This document shows, piece by piece, positions 8,006-12,299 of a DNA stretch of 12,404 nt. A program made the translations under genes and the position numbers. Origin of the DNA: Deferribacteraceae bacterium. GTDB taxonomy: Bacteria; Chrysiogenota; Deferribacteres; Deferribacterales; JAISNW01. The stretch's first letter is position 1, and each line of letters begins with the position of its first letter. The notes beneath the pieces are model-generated. The model made no database searches. It saw only the letters and a list, made by a program, of their open reading frames with translations, and was not told where the DNA came from. The DNA lies in contig JAISNW010000151.1 of assembly GCA_031276055.1 (NCBI GenBank), positions 1 to 12,404 of the forward strand, in the 5' to 3' direction.

Positions 8006-8899
8006 ATGATTAAGTTAAATATGGGCAACAATAAAAACAATTTTGAAGAGCTTATATCCAATCTATCAATGCTGAAACCAACAAAAGAACCTTATTATTA
8101 CTCTGATAATCTAATTCTTTATAACGATAACTGCCTTGAAGTGCTTGCAAATATCCCTGAAAATTCAATAGATATGATTTTTGCCGACCCGCCTTACCTA
8201 TTGTCAAACAATGGTTTCACCTGCCAAAACGGAAGGAGGGTTGCCGTTAATAAGGGCAAGTGGGATCAAAGCAACGGATTTGAAGAAGATTTAGCTTTCC
8301 ACAACGTTTGGATAACAGAGTGCCGCCGCATCTTGAAACCAGAGGGAACTATCTGGATAAGCGGCACATACCATAATATTTACCAGTGCGGCTATTTATT
8401 GCAAAAAAACAATTTTCATATCTTAAACGATGTCGCATGGTTTAAGCCCAACGCGGCGCCTAATCTTAGTTGCAGATTTTTTACTGCATCTCATGAAACG
8501 CTATTATGGGCAAGGAAAGAGAAAAAAGCAAAACACACATTCAATTATGAGAGTATGAAAAACGGTTGTTTTCCTGAAGATAAAATAAAAAAGGAAAATG
8601 CACAGATGCGCTCTGTTTGGCATATCCCCACTGCAGGCAAAGATGAAAAGGAGTTTGGCAGACATCCGACACAAAAGCCTTTGTCGCTCTTAAACAGAAT
8701 TATTCTTGCTTCAACAAAGGCTGAGGATATTATCTTAGACCCTTTCAGCGGGGGAGGAACTACAGGCGCTGCATGTTTAAGCGTCGGCGGCAGATATTGC
8801 ATCGGTATAGAGATAGACAGAGAATATTGTAAATTATCCGTTGAAAAATTTAGAAATATGCAAGGCAGATCTCTTGTTTCGTTTGAGACTTTAACTTAG
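8006..8899 (+). CDS. Site-specific DNA methyltransferase, DPPY type (N6-adenine, M.DpnA-like), second MTase of the RM cassette
   Basis: A beta-arranged DNA amino-methyltransferase of 297 aa. Catalytic motif IV is FADPPYLLSNNG (DPPY at 61-64) and motif I is DPFSGGGTTG (from D245). The intervening GTIWISGTYHNIYQCG, NPNAAPNLSCR-like NAAPNLSCRFFTASHETLLW and GRHPTQKP closely resemble, from memory, M.DpnA and other second methyltransferases of DpnII/MboI-type systems, which methylate adenine in GATC. That fits the GATC-core specificity expected of the neighbouring nuclease. The ATG at 8006 follows the endonuclease stop by 5 nt and has only a weak Shine-Dalgarno sequence; an ATG at 8021 is an alternative that removes five residues. 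The TAG stop directly abuts the ATG of the next gene. The recognition sequence itself is an inference. Confidence 0.85.
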   Translation: MIKLNMGNNKNNFEELISNLSMLKPTKEPYYYSDNLILYNDNCLEVLANIPENSIDMIFADPPYLLSNNGFTCQNGRRVAVNKGKWDQSNGFEEDLAFHNVWITECRRILKPEGTIWISGTYHNIYQCGYLLQKNNFHILNDVAWFKPNAAPNLSCRFFTASHETLLWARKEKKAKHTFNYESMKNGCFPEDKIKKENAQMRSVWHIPTAGKDEKEFGRHPTQKPLSLLNRIILASTKAEDIILDPFSGGGTTGAACLSVGGRYCIGIEIDREYCKLSVEKFRNMQGRSLVSFETLT

Positions 8900-9688
8900 A
8901 TGCTTCTTTCCCCCTTTTTGGAACATCTCTATGCAAAATACAATACGCAAGAATATATAAAAACCGATCCGATCTTTTTCCCTCATACATTTGACGGCAA
9001 TAGAGAATTTATCGCCTTTACTTCCGCCCTTTTTGCCTATGGAAACGTTAAGGCTATGCAAAATTTCTTAAAAGAATATTTTAATACTGCAGGCGTTAAT
9101 CCGCTTGAGTTAGAGCCAAAAGGCGAAATTAAATATCGTTTCCAGAGCGCCGAGGATGTGCGGGAATATAGCGCTGTTATGAAAAAGTTATATAAAGATT
9201 ATGCAAGTATTGAAAATCTCTTTTTGCTCTCCTCACGAGAAGGGCTATACAATGCCGCTGAAAGAGCTTTTTATAAGATTCATTCGGACTACCTCCCTAA
9301 AAAAAAATCACATGGGCTAAACTTCCTCTTTGCCGTGCCGAATCGTTCAGCTTCCAAACGTGTAAATATGTTTTTAAGGTGGATGCTGCGCTCTGATGAG
9401 GTAGATTTAGGGCTTTGGAAAGGCGGTTTTAATAAAAGCGAGCTTAGCATCCCATTAGATACCCATATTCAGCGGCTCTGTGGAAATTTAGGGGTAATAG
9501 GCGAAACCGAGAAAGCAAGCGCCGCGCTTAAAAAGGTGAATGCCTTCTTTGCAGAACTCTCTCCTGATGATCCCGCAAAATATGATTTTGCTCTTACGCG
9601 GCTAGGGATCACAATGGGCTGCCAATACAGGTTGTCTCTTGCCTGCACTTTATGTGAGGAAAGGGGGGTATGTGCTTTTAAGGGTTAA
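8900..9688 (+). CDS. TIGR02757 (DUF2400) family protein, possible DNA glycosylase-like fold
   Basis: A 262-aa protein recognised as TIGR02757 by MFLRWMLRSDEVDLGLW (about 157-173), IPLDTHIQRLC (184-194) and DPAKYDFALTRLG (224-236). The family has no firmly assigned function. The C-terminal half resembles endonuclease III-type helix-hairpin-helix glycosylases. SKRVN (K153) falls where these enzymes have GRKTAN with the catalytic Lys, and LDTHI (D187) matches VDTHI with the catalytic Asp. C241-x7-C249-x2-C252-x5-C258 resembles their [4Fe-4S] loop (C-x6-C-x2-C-x5-C). A DNA base-excision or DNA-binding role is therefore plausible but inferred. The ATG directly follows the methyltransferase stop (TAGATG), so translation is probably coupled. 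An A9 run at 9299-9307 encodes three Lys codons and could slip. The stop overlaps that of the convergent gene. Confidence 0.8.
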   Translation: MLLSPFLEHLYAKYNTQEYIKTDPIFFPHTFDGNREFIAFTSALFAYGNVKAMQNFLKEYFNTAGVNPLELEPKGEIKYRFQSAEDVREYSAVMKKLYKDYASIENLFLLSSREGLYNAAERAFYKIHSDYLPKKKSHGLNFLFAVPNRSASKRVNMFLRWMLRSDEVDLGLWKGGFNKSELSIPLDTHIQRLCGNLGVIGETEKASAALKKVNAFFAELSPDDPAKYDFALTRLGITMGCQYRLSLACTLCEERGVCAFKG

Positions 9689-10254
9689 AATACAGAATTG
9701 ATGTTAAAACCGGTAACAGTGCTGCTCTGATTATCGCTTATAATAAAGGAAAATACAGTATCTTTAGACGGAAAGAGCGATAAAGCAAACATGTATTCAC
9801 TATTTGGAATAAGAAAGTTTAGCCCCAGATAATTGTTAGGACGCAATCCGAGTTCTACCGAATAATCACTCTTATTGTTATCGCCGTTTGTTATTTCGCG
9901 CACACGCAGGTTAAACTGGTCTTTCGTCAACATCCTTATAGCAAAAGATAAGAGTGAAGAGGTGAGGTCTATATAAAGCTCTGTTTTGGTCACATTGTCA
10001 TCAAACATATAGTTAGCAACAGCGGGTGAAATCTCTTGCGCTGCGTTAAAGAGAGTCTTGAAACTGCTGTTTTCTACTTCTTTGTGGTCGATAGGTTCTT
10101 GCGGAATTATCGAATGGCTCTCCTCAAAAGCGCCGTTTACATAAGAATATTGGGTTTTATCAGGGGTTAGGTAGGTAAAATCTGCATAATATGCTGCGGC
10201 ATATTGGGGATAGACAAACAGGAAAACCAATAAAAATTCAAACGGCTTTCTCAT
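9685..10254 (-). CDS. Exported protein of unknown function
   Basis: A 189-aa protein I do not recognise. It begins with a clear signal peptide: basic MRK, a hydrophobic core FEFLLVFLFVYPQY, and AAA at about 18-20 as a likely cleavage site. The mature part is Tyr/Asn/Ser-rich, with alternating hydrophobic strands near the end (NYLGLNFLIP, YMFALSLFP, TVFSFIISD, TVTGFNINSVF) and a C-terminal Phe. That pattern is compatible with a small outer-membrane beta-barrel or a periplasmic beta protein, but this is inference. The start is supported by AGGAG at 10259-10263, 4 nt from the ATG. The stop overlaps the TIGR02757 stop by 4 nt, so the two genes converge with no room for a terminator. The upstream side borders the repeat-rich Rpn region. 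Confidence 0.75.
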   Translation of the reverse strand: MRKPFEFLLVFLFVYPQYAAAYYADFTYLTPDKTQYSYVNGAFEESHSIIPQEPIDHKEVENSSFKTLFNAAQEISPAVANYMFDDNVTKTELYIDLTSSLLSFAIRMLTKDQFNLRVREITNGDNNKSDYSVELGLRPNNYLGLNFLIPNSEYMFALSLFPSKDTVFSFIISDNQSSTVTGFNINSVF

Positions 10255-10293
10255 ACAACTCCTAAAACAACTAATTGATATAACAAATTTAAG

Positions 10294-10320
10294 GTTATAT
10301 CTCTTTCATAACTTCGTCAA
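10294..10320 (-). promoter_or_regulatory. Possible promoter for the exported-protein gene
   Basis: On the minus strand TTGACG (10315-10320) is followed after 15 nt by TATAAC (10294-10299), about 40 nt before the ATG. The boxes are good but the spacer is short. The stretch 10264-10354 is otherwise AT-rich, with nothing further recognised in it. Confidence 0.4.
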
Positions 10321-10384
10321 TCTATAATTTATGGGTTATATTATATAATAGTTAAGAGCGGCCGCTCTGAAAATTCCCCTTCAC

Positions 10385-10418
10385 CCTTTCATTTTTGTGT
10401 TTACACAAAAATGAAAGG
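10385..10418. repeat. Perfect 16-bp hairpin in the left block
   Basis: CCTTTCATTTTTGTGT (10385-10400) pairs with ACACAAAAATGAAAGG (10403-10418) without mismatch around a 2-nt centre. The flanks (CCCCTTCACC before, about GGGGGTG after) are conserved at the three other repeat arms, but the stem sequence is not. It lacks a T-run on either side, so it is not a typical terminator. Confidence 0.8.
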
Positions 10419-10441
10419 TTTTAAGTGCAGGGGGTGGACGC

Positions 10442-10473
10442 CTTCTGATTGTGAGTTTACGAACAATCAGAAG
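10442..10473. repeat. 11-bp hairpin with conserved loop (left copy)
   Basis: CTTCTGATTGT and ACAATCAGAAG pair perfectly around the 10-nt loop GAGTTTACGA. The same hairpin recurs inverted and identical at 12031-12062. It recurs in direct orientation with a changed stem (9 of 11 pairs) but an identical loop at 11806-11837. Confidence 0.8.
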
Positions 10474-10495
10474 ATTAGCAGACGGGGTAGTCTAA

Positions 10496-10597
10496 ATCGC
10501 AAGCCGTTATTACGCTATAAAATGGAAATAAATTAGCGGACTTAGGTAGTTGTACATCGCAAACTGTAATTACGCGATAGATGAAAATAAATGGCGG
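10496..10597 (+). repeat. Two direct copies of a ~43-bp unit, 60-bp period
   Basis: 10496-10539 and 10556-10597 both follow the pattern ATCGCAA..C.GT.ATTACGC.ATA.A, then AAATAAAT..GCGG. Only one copy exists in the right block, so this is a local tandem duplication in the left block or a deletion in the right. Confidence 0.65.
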
Positions 10598-10732
10598 TTA
10601 AAAATACCCCAAAGGTAAATTGTATTATACTTTGCTCTTTTATTTTCCAATTACCCCGTCTGCTGATTTATTTTCAACGGTCGCGTGGGCAGCGTTTGCG
10701 ATTGAAACAAAGATGAGAAAGCAGTTATGAAT

Positions 10733-10975
10733 CTATAGTTTAGTCTTTAGTGTCTCTATCTCTGATATGCTAAGATTCGTAAGCTCTGAAATTAAAGAAA
10801 TATCCATCCCTTTTTGCAACATCTCAAGCGCAACTTCCGCCTTGCCTTCCGCCTTGCCTTCCTTCCTTGAGACTATCATGCTATGATCCCAATCTGCCAA
10901 AAATTTCCGACGGGAACGAAATTTTGCCCGCTCATGCTCATCTTGGCTTATATGAACCAACACCTCATTAGCCAT
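10733..10975 (-). CDS. Predicted intragenic small protein from the Rpn gene (RpnS-like C-terminal product)
   Basis: An in-frame ATG at 10975 (Met 218 of the nuclease) is preceded by AAGGAGG (10985-10991), a full anti-16S match, with a 9-nt spacer. This is a stronger ribosome-binding site than the one at the full-length start. It would give an 80-aa product holding only the C-terminal helical region and the EGKAEGKAE repeat, without the catalytic residues D68, E82 and Q84. In E. coli, Rpn genes are known to encode such short C-terminal proteins from internal starts, and these inhibit the toxic full-length nuclease. Here the small protein is predicted by analogy. A TATAAC box lies just upstream (near 10999-11004 on the minus strand), but without a good -35 box, so a separate promoter is uncertain. 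Confidence 0.5.
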   Translation of the reverse strand: MANEVLVHISQDEHERAKFRSRRKFLADWDHSMIVSRKEGKAEGKAEVALEMLQKGMDISLISELTNLSISEIETLKTKL

Positions 10976-11626
10976 CTTTATCTCCCTCCTTGCAGCTGTT
11001 ATACTCTCTATCAATCCTTCATAATTGGGGTTATCGGCATATTTTATAAACACTGACCAACCTTCAGCGCCATTCATTGCTCTCACAGGCTTTCTCAATA
11101 TCTCCCCAAGTTTCGTCAAATCCACAAATCCTATATTAATATCTTCCGATAGAAGAAAACCATCTTCACTGCGGAGCTTAAACCAGTTAAAAGGAGCATC
11201 CCTGCCCGCGAATACAGGAAAACCGCAAAAAGTCAGCTGATACGACCTTACCATATCCTTGTAATCGATCCCTTTTCCTCTCTGTGATGAGTGTAAATCG
11301 CAAAGATTATAAATAAACCTAGTTTTGAGCCCCTTATGTTCATTCAAGGCGCTGTCGCCTTCAACAGCTGCTGTCTGCATCTCCACATTTACCTGATCTC
11401 CAGAGTCGGTTGCACAGTTCACATCCAAACGCTCCATCTTCTCAAATACATCACCTTTAGGCAACTCCGTATTAACCAGCGCAACTTCCTTTACAGTTAT
11501 ACCCGTGAAAGAAGTTATTATATCTTTCAAACTATCCCTAGTATCAGGGTGCATTAATATCGTCTTAAATACAAGATCGTCTGTAGGCGGTAAAATCTTT
11601 GGCAGCTTCATCTCATCGCTTCTCAT
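10733..11626 (-). CDS. Rpn-family recombination-promoting nuclease (PD-(D/E)XK, PF12784-like)
   Basis: A 297-aa member of the PD-(D/E)XK 'nuclease family transposase'/Rpn group. Characterised E. coli Rpn proteins are DNA endonucleases that promote recombination, and some act in phage defence. Recognisable parts are TDDLVFKTILMHPDTRDSL (about 16-34) and the catalytic D68 (MERLDVN) with E82-x-Q84 (VNVEMQ). SYQLTFCGFPVF comes next, with a C-terminal EGKAEGKAE repeat (about 257-265) and a helical end, MLQKGMDISLISELTNLSIS, typical of the family. ATG 11626 is chosen because AGGAG lies 6 nt upstream. The longer in-frame start at 11683 would need translation through the promoter at 11645-11674. The gene sits alone between inverted repeats and contains a strong internal start at 10975. 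Confidence 0.88.
   Translation of the reverse strand: MRSDEMKLPKILPPTDDLVFKTILMHPDTRDSLKDIITSFTGITVKEVALVNTELPKGDVFEKMERLDVNCATDSGDQVNVEMQTAAVEGDSALNEHKGLKTRFIYNLCDLHSSQRGKGIDYKDMVRSYQLTFCGFPVFAGRDAPFNWFKLRSEDGFLLSEDINIGFVDLTKLGEILRKPVRAMNGAEGWSVFIKYADNPNYEGLIESITAARREIKMANEVLVHISQDEHERAKFRSRRKFLADWDHSMIVSRKEGKAEGKAEVALEMLQKGMDISLISELTNLSISEIETLKTKL
10834..10857 (-). repeat. 12-bp tandem repeat coding for EGKA-EGKA
   Basis: Two exact 12-bp units (CTTCCGCCTTGC on the plus strand), followed by a partial third, encode Gly/Lys/Ala/Glu tetrads in the Rpn nuclease C-terminus. Gain or loss of a unit keeps the frame and would change linker length in both the nuclease and the predicted internal protein. 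Confidence 0.8.
10985..10991 (-). promoter_or_regulatory. Internal Shine-Dalgarno sequence in the Rpn gene
   Basis: AAGGAGG on the minus strand encodes Ala-Arg-Arg-Glu in the nuclease frame and lies 9 nt before the in-frame ATG at 10975. It uses the otherwise rare-looking AGG-AGG Arg pair. Confidence 0.6.
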
Positions 11627-11644
11627 GGCAGCTCCTGCGGCTCT

Positions 11645-11674
11645 ATTATACTTTTCAAACGGATGCAAAGTCAA
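11645..11674 (-). promoter_or_regulatory. sigma70 promoter for the Rpn nuclease gene
   Basis: On the minus strand TTGACT (11669-11674), an 18-nt spacer and an exact TATAAT (11645-11650) lie 18 nt before the ATG at 11626. The leader would be only about 10-12 nt, just holding the AGGAG ribosome-binding site. The promoter lies inside the repeat-bounded region, so the gene carries its own expression signal. Confidence 0.75.
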
Positions 11675-11701
11675 GGATAACAAAAATTACTATCTGAGTG
11701 G

Positions 11702-11752
11702 AGGGGAATTTTCGGAGCAGCCGCCTACACTCTTAAATTCCCCTTTACCCTT
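11702..11752 (+). repeat. 51-bp direct repeat, copy 1
   Basis: Identical at 50 of 51 positions to 12111-12161. It contains a 10-bp inverted repeat AGGGGAATTT (11702-11711) / AAATTCCCCT (11735-11744) around GGAGCAGCCGCCT. The near identity suggests recent duplication, gene conversion or a dispersed family. Confidence 0.85.
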
Positions 11753-11783
11753 TCGCCTTTTATGCTTGCATAAAAGAGAAAGG
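11749..11783. repeat. Hairpin in the right inner arm
   Basis: CCTTTC pairs with GAAAGG, and CTTTTATGC with GCATAAAAG, around TT with a small internal loop. It occupies the position of the 16-bp hairpin at 10385-10418 but has a different stem sequence. Confidence 0.7.
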
Positions 11784-11860
11784 TATTAAGTAAAGGGGTG
11801 ACCGCCTCAGTATTGTGAGTTTACGAACAATTATGAGAATTGCGGGCGGGGTAATCATAA

Positions 11861-12133
11861 ATCTCAAACTGCAACCCACGCGACCGCTGAAAATAAATTA
11901 GCGGGCGGGGTAATTGGGATATATAAAGAGCAAGATATAATACAATTTACCTTTGGGGGATTTTAACCCACATTTATTTTCATCTATCGCGTAATTTCAG
12001 TTGATGATTTAGACTACCCCGTCTGCTTATCTTCTGATTGTTCGTAAACTCACAATCAGAAGGCAGCCACCCCTTGCACGGAAACCTCCCCGCTAAAGCG
12101 GGTAGGGTGAAGGGGAATTTTCGGAGCAGCCGC
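11861..12133 (-). repeat. Right inverted-repeat block of the Rpn region
   Basis: The reverse complement of this block aligns with 10358-10702. Shared stretches include AATACAATTTACCTTTGGGG, TTTATTTTCATCTATCGCG, TTTAGACTACCCCGTCTGCT, the 32-nt hairpin at 12031-12062, and the end AGGGTGAAGGGGAATTTTC. The hairpin next to the outer end is again a different sequence (CCCGCT/AGCGGG, 12089-12102, extended by CCT/AGG). It lacks one of the 60-bp units found on the left. Confidence 0.75.
11914..11941 (+). promoter_or_regulatory. Promoter-like sequence in the right block
   Basis: TTGGGA (11914-11919), 16 nt, then an exact TATAAT (11936-11941). The left block has an inverted counterpart (TTGGAA at 10645-10650, TATAAT at 10624-10629, 15-nt spacer). 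Both point outward, through the hairpin arms, and could drive a short structured RNA. Conservation may only reflect shared ancestry of the repeats. Confidence 0.35.
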
Positions 12134-12210
12134 CTGCACTCTTAAATTCCCCTTTACCCTTGCACTTAAAACCCCGCTTTTTTAACGCAAGCGTCCAAAG
12201 TGCAAGAGGT
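12111..12210 (+). repeat. 51-bp direct repeat copy 2 and fourth partial arm
   Basis: 12111-12161 repeats 11702-11752. The sequence continues with another distinct hairpin at the same relative place: CTTGCACTT (12159-12167) pairs with AAGTGCAAG (12198-12206) around an inner CGCTT/AAGCG. It ends in GAGGTG, like the other arms' GGGGTG. The fourth arm stops next to the flagellin terminator. Confidence 0.7.
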
Positions 12211-12211
12211 G

Positions 12212-12250
12212 AAAATAAAAAGAGGGGAAGGGGGTTTTTCCCTTTCCCCT
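12212..12250 (-). terminator. Rho-independent terminator of the flagellin gene
   Basis: Read on the minus strand, AGGGGAAAGGG and CCCTTCCCCT pair around a short A-rich loop with a one-base bulge, and CTTTTTATTTTC follows. It lies 50 nt after the flagellin stop and separates that gene from the repeat region. Confidence 0.85.
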
Positions 12251-12299
12251 CAAGCTAACTCTTACTCAAGCTATAACTAGCTCAACTTTAAGTTCTAAA

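Larger units (their letters stand above)
10358..10702 (+). repeat. Left inverted-repeat block of the Rpn region
   Basis: This non-coding block of about 345 bp is homologous, inverted, to 11861-12133. From the outside in it holds the conserved end GAAAATTCCCCTTCACCCT, a 16-bp hairpin (10385-10418), an 11-bp hairpin with loop GAGTTTACGA (10442-10473), the motif AGCAGACGGGGTAG (10477-10490), a 60-bp-period duplication (10496-10539 and 10556-10597), a conserved core CCAAAGGTAAATTGTATTATA (10609-10629, split by no indel against the right copy) and an inverted ATTACCCCGTCTGCT (10651-10665). The duplication is absent from the right copy and explains most of the length difference. No ORF is supported. 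Confidence 0.75.
11701..11865 (+). repeat. Right inner repeat arm (direct copy of the left arm)
   Basis: This arm follows the left outer arm (10369-10500) in the same orientation: AAATTCCCCTTTACC, a hairpin at 11749-11783, GGGGTGACCGCCT, a hairpin with the GAGTTTACGA loop (11806-11837), and GCGGGCGGGGTAATC followed by TAAATC. Together with 11866-12133 it makes the right block a roughly 430-bp imperfect palindrome, like a miniature inverted-repeat element. Nothing coding is supported. Confidence 0.65.
10355..12210. mobile_element. Candidate repeat-bounded element carrying an Rpn nuclease gene
   Basis: A single PD-(D/E)XK (Rpn) nuclease gene lies between long imperfect inverted repeats. The left block (10358-10702) matches the reverse complement of the right block (11861-12133), and the outer ends agree at 28 of 30 positions (10358-10387 against 12104-12133). 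A perfect 14-bp palindrome (AGAGCGGCCGCTCT, 10355-10368) marks the left edge. Extra repeat arms lie on the right (11701-11865 and 12143-12210). There is no DDE or HUH transposase and no evident target-site duplication. It may be a non-autonomous element, an Rpn gene flanked by two copies of a dispersed palindromic repeat, or a recombination-built structure. The boundaries are approximate. Confidence 0.5.

Noticed and set aside
10386..10417. 16-bp hairpin as a transcription terminator
   Set aside because: No T-run follows on either strand, and equivalent hairpins at the other arms also lack one.
11627..11683. Longer Rpn nuclease starting at 11683
   Set aside because: It would require translating the -35/-10 promoter region and has no ribosome-binding site; AGGAG supports 11626.
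11505..11789. Plus-strand ORF opposite the Rpn gene start and the right arm (94 aa)
   Set aside because: It reads antisense of the nuclease gene and through repeat hairpins, lacks a ribosome-binding site and has no protein-like features.
10385..12206. CRISPR array among the repeats
   Set aside because: Repeats are irregularly spaced, inverted relative to one another and hairpin-based; there are no uniform spacers and no cas genes.
10340..12215. Target-site duplication or insertion sequence ends around the Rpn element
   Set aside because: No short direct repeat directly outside the 28/30-matching ends was found, and no DDE, HUH or tyrosine recombinase gene is present; the outer limits are blurred by the fourth arm.
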